Below are positions 52,473 through 61,388 of a stretch of DNA of 64,000 nt, one piece after another. The position numbers and the translations under genes were made by a program. Origin of the DNA: Virgibacillus subterraneus (lineage in GTDB: Bacteria; Bacillota; Bacilli; Bacillales; Amphibacillaceae); NCBI RefSeq assembly GCF_900110695.1, contig NZ_FOEH01000003.1, positions 248,001-312,000 on the forward strand. The letters run 5' to 3'. The notes beneath the pieces were generated by a model. The model was not told the DNA's origin and searched no databases. It saw only the letters and a list, made by a program, of their open reading frames with translations. How positions within the stretch are numbered: position 1 is the first letter of the stretch; each line of letters begins with the position of its first letter.

Positions 52473-53510
52473 TTGAGTGAACAAACTATATTAAAGGTTA
52501 AAAATTTACAAACCCAATTTACATCGGGAAATAAGACTGTTAACGCTGTAAATAATGTCTCATTTTCCTTAAAAAGTAAGAAGACGTTAGGCATTGTTGG
52601 AGAAAGCGGGTGTGGGAAAAGTGTGACGGTTCACTCAATCACACAGTTGCTTCCTCCATTGGGGAAAATAACAGATGGCAAAGTCACTTATATTAAAAAT
52701 GGAAATGAAATAGAATTAAGTGGATTGAAAAAACAGGGGAGACAAATGCGTTCAATAAGGGGGAAGGAAATTGGTATGATATTTCAGGATCCAAACACTT
52801 CTCTTAATCCTGTATACACAATTGGCAATCAAATTGTTGAAAATATTCTTCAACATGAAAAAATAACAAAAAAACATGCAATAGAGAAAGCAGCGGATAT
52901 GTTAAACTCGCTTGGAATTCCAATGGCTCACACTAGAATGAATGATTATCCTCATCAGTTTAGTGGTGGAATGAAGCAAAGGGTTGGAATTGCGATGGCC
53001 ATGGTAAGCAATCCTAGTATCTTAATAGCTGATGAGCCGACAACAGCGCTTGATGTAACCATTCAGTCACAGATTCTTGAGCTTATGAAAAGAATCCAGG
53101 AAGATTATGGAACATCGATTATCTTCATTACTCATAATTTGGGTATTGTTGCAAATATGGCAGATGAACTTGCTGTAATGTATATGGGTAAAATTGTTGA
53201 GTATGGTTCAACCAGACAAGTACTCACCTCACCTAAACATCCTTATACTGAAGCATTGTTACAATCAGTGCCTTTTGTAGGGATGGACAAGGAAAAGCGT
53301 CTGAAATCTATAAAAGGTAGTACACCCGATCCTTCTTCATTACCAGAAGGCTGTTCCTTTGCATCAAGATGTGAATTTGCTACTGAAGAATGCAAGGTTT
53401 TTCCTAATGAGTTTCATTTGGGGGATGGGCACCACGTGAAATGCTGGCTATACAAAGATAAGGAGGTGAGTATTAAAAAAGATGGAAAAAGAGATAAAAT
53501 TGGAAATTAA
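52473..53510 (+). CDS. ABC importer ATPase, DppD type
   Basis: 345 residues. Walker A is GESGCGKSV, the signature FSGGMKQR and Walker B ILIADEPTTALDV. The C-terminal oligo_HPY domain follows with SLPEGCSFASRCEFA, which contains the Cys cluster of this subfamily. The start is TTG with GGAGG upstream. It overlaps the DppF-type gene by 29 bases. Confidence 0.92.
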   Translation: MSEQTILKVKNLQTQFTSGNKTVNAVNNVSFSLKSKKTLGIVGESGCGKSVTVHSITQLLPPLGKITDGKVTYIKNGNEIELSGLKKQGRQMRSIRGKEIGMIFQDPNTSLNPVYTIGNQIVENILQHEKITKKHAIEKAADMLNSLGIPMAHTRMNDYPHQFSGGMKQRVGIAMAMVSNPSILIADEPTTALDVTIQSQILELMKRIQEDYGTSIIFITHNLGIVANMADELAVMYMGKIVEYGSTRQVLTSPKHPYTEALLQSVPFVGMDKEKRLKSIKGSTPDPSSLPEGCSFASRCEFATEECKVFPNEFHLGDGHHVKCWLYKDKEVSIKKDGKRDKIGN

Positions 53511-54486
53511 AGAATTAAAGAAATATTATCCTGTTTTAAAGGGGGCTTTCAAAAAGGTTGTAGGCCAAGTGAAAGCTGTTGATGGGGTAAGTTTCTCAGT
53601 TAACAAAGGGGAAACATTTGGTATTGTAGGTGAAAGTGGCTGTGGTAAGACAACATTGGGAAAGTGTTTAGTGAACTTGCAGAATCCAAGTTCAGGAGAG
53701 CTACTATACAATGATACAGAAACAGGAGTAAAAAATGCACTGAATTTAAGCAAAAAAGAATCATTTAAAATGCGAAAGAAAATACAGATTGTTTTTCAAG
53801 ATCCGTACTCATCGCTAAATCCTTTAAAGACAGTTTATTCAGCTTTTGAAGAGCCGTTAAAAATCCATAAGATGGGCGATAAATCAAAGAGGAAAAAAAT
53901 TATCACTGAAATTTTTGAGTTGATAAATCTTAAACCAGAGTTTATGCACCGTTATCCACATGAATTTTCTGGGGGGCAAAGACAGCGCATTTGTATTGCT
54001 AGGGCACTATGTATTGAACCTGAAATTATCATTTGTGATGAACCGGTCTCATCATTGGATGTATCTGTGCAAGCACAAATTCTAAATTTACTTAAAGACT
54101 TGCAGGAACAAAAAGAACTTACCTATATATTTATAGCTCATGACCTTAGTATAGTGGAATATATGAGCGATAGGATTGCTGTTATGTATTTAGGTAAAAT
54201 AGTAGAGCTTGCGGATGCAAAACTACTATACAAAACCTGTAAGCACCCTTATACGGAAGCTTTAGTATCAGCAATTCCTACTCCAGATTTTGACAAAGAA
54301 CCTATTAGAAATGTTATGAAAGGTGATCTTCCTAGTCCCATCAATCCTCCAAATGGATGTAGCTTTCATACAAGATGCCCTCTTGCTGAAGAGAGATGTA
54401 AAATAGAAGAACCAAATCTTAAAAGAGTTAAAGGTTCTGAGAATCATTACGTTGCTTGTCACCTTGTTTCAACGGTAGAGGAGTAA
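53482..54486 (+). CDS. ABC importer ATPase, DppF type
   Basis: 334 residues. Walker A is GESGCGKTT, signature FSGGQRQR and Walker B IIICDEPVSSLDV. The C-terminal region has PPNGCSFHTRCPLAEERC, as in DppD. The start is ATG with AAGGAGG about 15 bases upstream, inside the end of the DppD-type gene. It is the fifth importer component and directly precedes the cytosolic sialidase-like gene. Confidence 0.92.
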   Translation: MEKEIKLEIKELKKYYPVLKGAFKKVVGQVKAVDGVSFSVNKGETFGIVGESGCGKTTLGKCLVNLQNPSSGELLYNDTETGVKNALNLSKKESFKMRKKIQIVFQDPYSSLNPLKTVYSAFEEPLKIHKMGDKSKRKKIITEIFELINLKPEFMHRYPHEFSGGQRQRICIARALCIEPEIIICDEPVSSLDVSVQAQILNLLKDLQEQKELTYIFIAHDLSIVEYMSDRIAVMYLGKIVELADAKLLYKTCKHPYTEALVSAIPTPDFDKEPIRNVMKGDLPSPINPPNGCSFHTRCPLAEERCKIEEPNLKRVKGSENHYVACHLVSTVEE

Positions 54487-54520
54487 GTTATAATTAACTT
54501 TGTTGGAGGTTAGACGGTAA

Positions 54521-55648
54521 ATGTATTCTATTAAAGTGATTGAAGAAGGCTTTGTGTTTGATAATCCACTGCCACAGTTAAGAAGCAGGCATGCATATTT
54601 TCCAAGTCTAACTATGATGGACGATGGAAGTATTATGGCAACTTATGTTATGGGAGAAGCATTTGAAAGTGTAGATCTTACCACTATGCTTGTTAGAAGT
54701 ACGGACGTAGGGAAATCATGGAAGGTACTAGGCCCATTACTCGACAAGTCTAAACTTGAGGTGCAGGTTAGTGACACACTAAAAATAGGAAAAGTAAATG
54801 GAGATAGGCTTGTTGCAGTAGGGTACTGTTTTCCAAGAGAGAATGCAGAATTACCTGTAGCAAATTCTGAAACAGGAGGTGTTCTTGAAGATTATATTAT
54901 TTTTCTTGAATCAAATGATTACGGACATAGCTGGGAGAGGGTTGAAAAGTTAGACACATCATTCAGTGAGCCTGTTGAAGCCTCTGCACCAGTGTCGGTA
55001 CTAAAAAATGGGAGGATGGCAATGCCTATTGCGAATTTCCCTAAATGGAATGGTGTGTTCGATGATAGGCCTTGTGGTAGACTGATGGTATCTGATGATT
55101 GTGGAAAGACATGGGGCGATGATGCAGTGACTATGAGATTCAAAGAGTCTAGTATTTTAGTATACGAGCAGAGAATGTGCCAACTGGCTGATGGGACAAT
55201 TATTGTGATTGCCTGGAATGAGGATATGCAATCCGGTAAAACTCTCCCCAACCATTTTTCGATATCAACAGATAACGGGACTTCATTTTCACAGCCTAGA
55301 TCGACAGGGATCATGGGGCAGACTGCAAATTTAGTCCACATTGATAAAAATTTGATTATGGCGTTTCACTGTATCCGTAAAGATACTGATAAGCCTGGCA
55401 TATATGCATACATGGTGGATTTGTCAAAAGGAGAATGGAATATTCTTTTTGAGGAAGTCGTCTGGGAACCGAAGATGCCTTTAAAATCATCCCATACTAT
55501 GGCAGAGGTTTTTTCGTCTCTCAAGTTTGGTCAACCTTCTGCAATACCTATAGGAAACAATGAATATATAATGGTGAACTGGGTTATTGAAGAAGGACAA
55601 GGTAGGATTTACTGGAGAAAACTTAAAGTAGAAGTTAAGAGCTCTTGA
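54521..55648 (+). CDS. Cytosolic sialidase-like BNR-repeat protein
   Basis: 375 residues with no signal peptide. At least four Asp boxes are visible: STDVGKSWKV, SNDYGHSWE, SDDCGKTWG and STDNGTSFS. LRSRHAYFPSLTMMDDG near residue 20 stands where true sialidases have an (F/Y)RIP motif, so the arginine triad is uncertain. It probably acts on an imported oligosaccharide or glycoside inside the cell. It is 34 bases after the importer and 27 bases before the SDR. The start is ATG behind GGAGG. Confidence 0.75.
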   Translation: MYSIKVIEEGFVFDNPLPQLRSRHAYFPSLTMMDDGSIMATYVMGEAFESVDLTTMLVRSTDVGKSWKVLGPLLDKSKLEVQVSDTLKIGKVNGDRLVAVGYCFPRENAELPVANSETGGVLEDYIIFLESNDYGHSWERVEKLDTSFSEPVEASAPVSVLKNGRMAMPIANFPKWNGVFDDRPCGRLMVSDDCGKTWGDDAVTMRFKESSILVYEQRMCQLADGTIIVIAWNEDMQSGKTLPNHFSISTDNGTSFSQPRSTGIMGQTANLVHIDKNLIMAFHCIRKDTDKPGIYAYMVDLSKGEWNILFEEVVWEPKMPLKSSHTMAEVFSSLKFGQPSAIPIGNNEYIMVNWVIEEGQGRIYWRKLKVEVKSS

Positions 55649-55675
55649 AATTGTTATAAATGGGAGGAAGTCTAT

Positions 55676-56440
55676 TTGAAATTAAAGGGTAAAGTTGCTG
55701 TAGTGACAGGTGCAGGCAGTGGCATTGGCAAAGCTACTGCAGTAGCGTTAGCGTTGGAAGGTGCAGCTGTTGTAGTTTCAGATATTAACAAAGAAAATGG
55801 AGTAGAAACTGTTAACGAGATTGAGAATTTTGGAGGTAAAGCCTTTTTTTTTAGATGCGATGTAAGCGTAGATAGTGATATGAAAAGTCTTATTAACCAA
55901 ACAGTAAATAAATATGGGAAAATAGATATTCTTCACAATAATGCTGCTATTGGTATCCGATCAGATATTACAGAAATGTCAGAGGAATTGTGGCAGCAAA
56001 TAATTACTACGAATCTTTCAAGTGTATTTCGAGGATGCAAATATGCTATTCCTCATTTGATAAAAAATAAAACTAGCGCCATCGTTAATACTTCATCAGT
56101 TGAAGCTCATCTAGGGTTTCCAGATACTGCTGCATATGCCTCTGCAAAAGGTGGTGTGTTAGCCATGTCAAAGAATCTTGCCGTGCAATATGCAAAGTAC
56201 AACTTGCGTGTAAATTGTATTTCACCTGGTATTATTAATACACCCATGAATAACAGAGCATTAGAGATCTCATATGATCCTGATAAATTAAAAGAAACAT
56301 GGAATCAGTTAAGTCCAATTCAGCGTATCGGCGAGCCCGAAGAAGTTGCAAATACTGTTGTTTTTTTAGTCAGCAATGATGCTTCATTTATAACCGGTGA
56401 AGATATTCGAGTAGATGGTGGATTAGTACTTAGACCTTAA
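55676..56440 (+). CDS. SDR-family oxidoreductase (glucose 1-dehydrogenase-like)
   Basis: 254 residues. TGAGSGIGKATA is the cofactor loop, HNNAAIG replaces NNAG, and YASAKGG supplies YxxxK near residue 151. RVNCISPGIINTPM and the final ITGEDIRVDGGLV are standard. An Asp after the second strand (VVSDINKENG) favours NAD over NADP. The start is TTG behind GGGAGG. It is in the importer operon. Confidence 0.87.
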   Translation: MKLKGKVAVVTGAGSGIGKATAVALALEGAAVVVSDINKENGVETVNEIENFGGKAFFFRCDVSVDSDMKSLINQTVNKYGKIDILHNNAAIGIRSDITEMSEELWQQIITTNLSSVFRGCKYAIPHLIKNKTSAIVNTSSVEAHLGFPDTAAYASAKGGVLAMSKNLAVQYAKYNLRVNCISPGIINTPMNNRALEISYDPDKLKETWNQLSPIQRIGEPEEVANTVVFLVSNDASFITGEDIRVDGGLVLRP

Positions 56441-56450
56441 GGAGGGCATA

Positions 56451-57572
56451 ATGAAGCAATCGCATAATATTGAATCATTCATAACTGAAAGTAATTCAGG
56501 AATTTGGCGATATGAAGAGTTGTTGCCTAATGTCTCTATTCCAGACCAAATAACAATGGGAGAAGGGAATACACCATTGGTAAAGAGTAATAAAATTGCA
56601 GACGAAATTGGACTATCTTCTTTATATTTTAAAATGGAATCCAGTAATCCAACTGGATCATATAAAGACCGTATTGCTGCCATGGGAGTTTCAAGGGCCA
56701 TTCAACAAGGCCGTTCGGCTTGTATTGGAACAAGCTCCGGTAATGCAGGAGCTTCGTTTGCCGCATATTCAGCAAGGGCAGGTATACCCTATCATTTACT
56801 TGTCTTGGAGCATATCGTTGAATCCAAATTGACGCAGGTGCTGGTACACGGAGCAGAAGTGAAAAGAATTAAGAACTTTGGCGAAAGTGAAAAAGTCGGT
56901 GAAAAGGTCTTTAATTTTATTGAAGACCATGCAACAAATCTGAATTGGGAAATGATGATTACTGCATTTAAATATAACCCCGTTGCAATGGAGGCTGTAA
57001 AAACTATATCATTTGAGGTCTATCAAAACTTGGGAAACCGAGTACCTGACGCTGTATTTATACCAGTTGGAGGTGGAGGATTGTTTACGGGTATTTGGAA
57101 AGGTTTTAAAGAAATCAGACAACGAGATATTGATTCTAAAGTCCCTAATATTATTGCTGTACAATCGGAAGGATGTTCAAACATTGTGAGAGCGTGGGAA
57201 CAGAGTAAAGTTGATCCATTGGACGGTGACTCAACTTCTCAAATTTCTGGACTGCAAGTTCCTAATCCTCCTGACGGACACGAAGTATTGGAAGCCTTAA
57301 GTCAACAAGGTTGGGGACATATGATTGATGACTCAAAAACGTGGAGGTGGCAAAAGAAACTCGCTTTAGACGAAGGGATTCTTTGTGAACCTGCTTCTGC
57401 AATCTCGTTAGCAGGTGTTGAACAGGCGCTTAGTGAGGGCCGAATTAATAAAGACTCGGATGTCGTATGTATAATAACCGGTGCCGGTTACAAAGATTCC
57501 AAGAGCTTAAAAAAAATCGCTGATCAGAGGCCGGAAGTTGGTGTTTATGATATTGATCAACTTCAAATTTAA
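56451..57572 (+). CDS. PLP-dependent enzyme, threonine-synthase-like
   Basis: 373 residues of fold-type II PLP enzymes. The family start WRYEELLPNVSIPDQITMGE is followed by GNTPLVKSNKI. The PLP lysine is in NPTGSYKDRIA near residue 70, the phosphate-binding SSGNAGAS near residue 97, and a glycine loop PVGGGGLFTG near residue 205. The N-terminal domain of true threonine synthase is short here, so a lyase or dehydratase role is as likely. It would then produce an enamine that RidA could clear. The start is ATG behind AAGGAGG. Confidence 0.8.
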   Translation: MKQSHNIESFITESNSGIWRYEELLPNVSIPDQITMGEGNTPLVKSNKIADEIGLSSLYFKMESSNPTGSYKDRIAAMGVSRAIQQGRSACIGTSSGNAGASFAAYSARAGIPYHLLVLEHIVESKLTQVLVHGAEVKRIKNFGESEKVGEKVFNFIEDHATNLNWEMMITAFKYNPVAMEAVKTISFEVYQNLGNRVPDAVFIPVGGGGLFTGIWKGFKEIRQRDIDSKVPNIIAVQSEGCSNIVRAWEQSKVDPLDGDSTSQISGLQVPNPPDGHEVLEALSQQGWGHMIDDSKTWRWQKKLALDEGILCEPASAISLAGVEQALSEGRINKDSDVVCIITGAGYKDSKSLKKIADQRPEVGVYDIDQLQI

Positions 57573-57867
57573 TTTAAGGTGATATTTAATAAATATATTT
57601 TAACGGTCAGTGATAAATAAAAAATAAAGTTCTTGACTTATTATTCCGAAAAAAAGACGGAATCTTCCGTAAAATAAACTTCTAAAAGTTGCGAATTCTC
57701 TCTGTGTGAGTATATGACCGATGCGCTCTGTGGTACTTTATCTTTTTCTTTAATTCATTTGACCCCGGCCTTCTGAATCATTAGATTACTAGTCTGTAGT
57801 GGATACCGAAACTACTATCAATAGGTTGCATAACTAATAAAATTAAAACTGTAAAGGAGTTAAGAAC

Positions 57868-58767
57868 ATGAAACTAGACAAGTTTAAGGGTATTATTGTA
57901 GCCATGAATTCTTGCTATGACTCAAATGGGGCAATTAGTACACACGCAGTAAAAAAGCTCACCCGCTTCCTGATAGATAAAGGTGTTAGTGGTCTATATG
58001 TGGGTGGCAGCACAGGTGAAGGCTTTTTACAAACCGTAAATGAACGGAAGAAAGTTCTCGAAGCAGTGATGGAGGAAAATGCGGGAAGAGTTACGGTCAT
58101 TGCACAAGTCGGCAGTATATCTACTCGTGAAAGCATGGAGATCGCCCAACATGCGGAAGGCCTGCATGTTGATGCCATTTCCGCAGTACCACCGTTCTAT
58201 TATAAGGTGTCTGAAAAAGGAGCGGAAAACCATTGGATGCATATAATTGAAAGTACATCGTTACCATTCATTATTTATCATATACCGCTAACTACAGGGT
58301 TTCATATTTCCATGAATTTGTTTCAAAGAATGGTAGCACATGAACAAGTTATTGGCCTTAAAATTACTACCCCCAGCAGCTATGAATTACAACAGTTTAA
58401 AGAAGTTGGCGGTAACGATTTTATTGTTTTTAATGGACCGGACGAGCAATACTTAGCCGGGAGAATTATGGGGGCGGATGCAGGAATTGGTGGTATTTAT
58501 GGAGCCATGCCTGAATTATTTTTAAAGATTGAACAATCATATACAAGTGGAAACCTTACTGAGGCTCGAAAATGGCAATTTATTGTTAATGGAATTATCA
58601 CAGATATACTTAAATTACCAACCTATGCTGCGCTTAAAGAAATTGTAAAGTTGCGCGGAGTAGATTGTGGCATGCCCCGATTGCCGATTGAGCCGCTTAC
58701 CAATGATACTTACCCCAAAGTTGAGAAATTGCATAAAAAAATCATGGAAGCTGTTAAGCAAAAATGA
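57868..58767 (+). CDS. N-acetylneuraminate lyase-like aldolase (DapA family)
   Basis: 299 residues of the Class I pyruvate aldolase barrel. GGSTGEGFLQTVNER is the pyruvate-binding loop at residues 46-60 and resembles the GSTGE loop of sialate lyases. The Tyr is in IIYHIPLTTGF near residue 137, and the Schiff-base Lys in VIGLKITTPS near residue 165. The start is ATG behind AAAGGAG. It fits splitting of N-acetylneuraminate or a related 2-keto-3-deoxy acid. The mannonate dehydratase remnant follows and overlaps its stop. Confidence 0.85.
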   Translation: MKLDKFKGIIVAMNSCYDSNGAISTHAVKKLTRFLIDKGVSGLYVGGSTGEGFLQTVNERKKVLEAVMEENAGRVTVIAQVGSISTRESMEIAQHAEGLHVDAISAVPPFYYKVSEKGAENHWMHIIESTSLPFIIYHIPLTTGFHISMNLFQRMVAHEQVIGLKITTPSSYELQQFKEVGGNDFIVFNGPDEQYLAGRIMGADAGIGGIYGAMPELFLKIEQSYTSGNLTEARKWQFIVNGIITDILKLPTYAALKEIVKLRGVDCGMPRLPIEPLTNDTYPKVEKLHKKIMEAVKQK

Positions 58768-59345
58768 GCATACTGAATATGTTTAAAAAAATTGAGCAAA
58801 ATGATATAAAACTTGAAGTCATATTGTACCGAAACCAATTGCCAAGGTTAACCTTTCCAGAAGACAAAAAAAATGAACAAGAGGTTATTGAGAAGTATAT
58901 GGCTTTAACAGAGGAAAGTAATGGAGGAATTTGGTATATTATTTGGTTAATTTTACCAGTGACGAGGAATTTGTATTAAACTGGCTATGAATTCAGATAA
59001 TCCGTCGTTTACTATTTTTAGCATGCCTAGAATAATGAAGAACAAAGGACATGGGTAGACTGATACACATTGTAGATAACCCTGGTGATGGCATGACAAT
59101 ATGTATCGGTTCGCTTGGATTGGATAAATAACAGTGTTCCTGAAATCATAAGTCTTTTTTGGAAAGAAACAACGTATTCACTTCTTATATATACGTAATG
59201 CCAAACGGTTTTCGAAAGTCTGTTTGAAGAATGTGCTTATTTTCAGATGTACGGTTCGTTGGATATGTATGAATAACAAAAGCTATTTTCGAGATCAAGT
59301 ATGAAGGACTTCTCGTCCTGAACCGCGTTTAACCATTTATATATG
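58764..59345 (+). pseudogene. uxuA: Decayed mannonate dehydratase (UxuA) gene
   Basis: Frame-shifted pieces align by eye with the C-terminal two thirds of UxuA. An intact 71-codon frame at 58764-58979 begins ATGA on the aldolase stop and contains EKYMALTEES and LILPVTRN. Then come CIKLAMNSDNPSFTIFSMPR and IMKNKGHG, then HIVDNPGDGMTICIGSLGLD, NNSVPEIISLF, RIHFLYIRNAKRF, and ESLFEECAYFQMYGSLDMYE, in UxuA order but different frames. UxuA makes 2-keto-3-deoxygluconate from mannonate. The locus has therefore lost a sugar-acid step. Confidence 0.75.
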
Positions 59346-59439
59346 ATTTCAACCTCATACGATAGTTGCCCTTTGCTACATTTGCATTTGTTTTCTGCGT
59401 GATAATTTTATTAATCTTCGGATAGAATTAATGAAAGGG

Positions 59440-59468
59440 TTTACAAGGTGGGAGGAAGGTGATATATT
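59440..59468 (+). promoter_or_regulatory. Promoter of the M81-aminotransferase operon
   Basis: TTTACA (59440-59445) and TATATT (59463-59468) with 17 bases between. GGGTTTACAAG and the -10 region match the importer promoter at 48279. A leader of about 390 bases follows; I see no riboswitch or gene in it. Confidence 0.7.
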
Positions 59469-59862
59469 AATTTTAATAAAATAAAACAAAGGTTTCATTA
59501 GATGAAAATAATTAAAATTATATGTTTCACTTTTTAGCATATTTACTAGTTTAATTGAAAGAACAACATTTGCTGCTTTAGGGGTTATTTTTAAAAGGGG
59601 CGTGTCATAAATAAAGATCTATGGACTAGAGGAAAGTCACATAGAGTATATCGATGATCGATAGTGTTAAATGGAAATAGCTATCAAGACGAACATACAA
59701 TCAGCTAGAATTTGTCAGAGGAACATGATACGAATTAATGTTGTGTGCAGTTTGGCCATTCTGAGAAGTTCAAGAATTTTTTTCAAATTTAAACTGTATG
59801 TAAATAATTTTTACAGGATTGATAACTAGAAAATAGTTCCAGAGTATAGGGAGGGAAAACTG

Positions 59863-61332
59863 ATGAATCACAATATAAGAATAGGGGTTGCGGGAATATT
59901 CCACGAAACTAACTCCTTTGCTCCAGGCAGAACAGAACTAGATGATTTTCGAGGTGCTTGGGTAGAAGATGCGCGGGTGTTTGACCAGAAATTCCGTGAG
60001 ACCCGTACCTCTATGGGAGGAGCAATTGATGGAGCCGAACAGGAAAGGGCGGAGCTAGTTCCTGGCCTGATCACGGAAACAACCCCCAGTGCGATGGTAA
60101 CCAGGGAAGCAATTGAGGTATTGATAGATACGCTTGTAGGTTCAATACCTCAGGATCTGGACGGACTGTTGCTTATTTTGCATGGCGCAATGGTTTCTGA
60201 ATCTTACTCGGATGTTGAAGCAGAAATTCTAAAGCGGCTGAGAAAAAAACTAGGTAATATACTGCCTGTCGTTGTCACCCTTGACTTACATGCCAATACG
60301 AGCGAAGCGATGGTGCAACAAAGTACCTGTATTGTGGGGTATGATACTTATCCTCATGTTGATATGTATGAAAGGGCTGTTGAGGGAATGGAAATTCTTG
60401 CTGCTACTATACGAAATGAAATAAATCCGACTGCAGCCTGGAAGGCTCCTGGAATGCTTGTTACACCACAAACCATGGATACATCTGCATTACCGATGAA
60501 GGTGCTTATGGACCGCGCCCATGAAATAGAACACGATCCACAAGTTTTGAATGTGACAGTAGCGGGAGGATTTCCGTATAGTGATATACCGGATGCCGGC
60601 ATGTCTTTTATAGTGACGACGAATAACGATGAAGCGTGGGCACAGAAGTGCGCAAACAGTTTATCACAACTCGCATGGGATTTAAAAGAAAAGTTCGTTT
60701 TCCAGGAGGTATCGATTAAGGAAGCGGTTGAATTAACATTGAAGTATAACGAAGGACCGGTCATTTGGATAGAAGGATCTGATAATGTTGGCGGTGGCTC
60801 TCCTGCTGATGCAACTCACGTGCTGGAACATATAGTCCAGTTGGAACAGCCAAGTATGATGGTCATACGGGATGCTGAAGTAGCTAAGAAAGCCCATGAA
60901 TTGGGAGTCGGTCATGATATCGATTGTGAACTGGGAGGCAAGAGTGACCGTCTTCATGGCCAACCGGTACCGATACAGGGGAGGATTAAACGGTTGTATG
61001 ATGGTAGGTTTGTTCATGAAGGCCCTTATATGACAGGAAAGGAAGGGAACATGGGTAAGACTGCGGTGATTGAGTCAGCGTATTTGACTGTTGTCGTTAC
61101 CGAGCTTCGTGTGCCACCCTTTGATGTTGCTCATGTTCATAGTGTGGGCATAAAACCGATAGACTACAAAATTATTGTTGTCAAGTCCGCTGTTGCCTGG
61201 AAAACTTCATTTGGAGCTGTGGCCAGGCATGAAATTAATGTGGATACGCCTGGGTGCTGCAGTGCCAATTTAAATCACTTTGCATACAAACATGTCAATC
61301 GTCCCGTGTACCCCTTAGATTGTTCTGAATGA
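59863..61332 (+). CDS. M81-family metallopeptidase (MlrC-like)
   Basis: 489 residues. The N-terminal half begins GVAGIFHETNSFAPGRTELD, the M81 signature with a metal-binding His-Glu. LDLHANTSEAMV is near residue 143 and GGGSPADATHVLEH near residue 307. MlrC hydrolyses linear microcystin products, but homologues occur in many catabolic operons beside dipeptide-type importers with unknown substrates. The start is ATG behind GGGAGGG. It is first in an operon with the aminotransferase, SDR and Gfo/Idh genes. Confidence 0.88.
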   Translation: MNHNIRIGVAGIFHETNSFAPGRTELDDFRGAWVEDARVFDQKFRETRTSMGGAIDGAEQERAELVPGLITETTPSAMVTREAIEVLIDTLVGSIPQDLDGLLLILHGAMVSESYSDVEAEILKRLRKKLGNILPVVVTLDLHANTSEAMVQQSTCIVGYDTYPHVDMYERAVEGMEILAATIRNEINPTAAWKAPGMLVTPQTMDTSALPMKVLMDRAHEIEHDPQVLNVTVAGGFPYSDIPDAGMSFIVTTNNDEAWAQKCANSLSQLAWDLKEKFVFQEVSIKEAVELTLKYNEGPVIWIEGSDNVGGGSPADATHVLEHIVQLEQPSMMVIRDAEVAKKAHELGVGHDIDCELGGKSDRLHGQPVPIQGRIKRLYDGRFVHEGPYMTGKEGNMGKTAVIESAYLTVVVTELRVPPFDVAHVHSVGIKPIDYKIIVVKSAVAWKTSFGAVARHEINVDTPGCCSANLNHFAYKHVNRPVYPLDCSE

Positions 61333-61388
61333 TTCAAATCGAATAGTTTATCGTTTGGTATAGTGATAAAAAACTAGGAGGTAGTTTA

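Noticed and set aside
57643-57676. ATTCCG-N9-CGGAAT and TTCCGTAAAAT, resembling the sigma-54 activator sites
   Set aside because: Spacing differs from the N6/N8 sites and no -24/-12 promoter is present before the aldolase gene.
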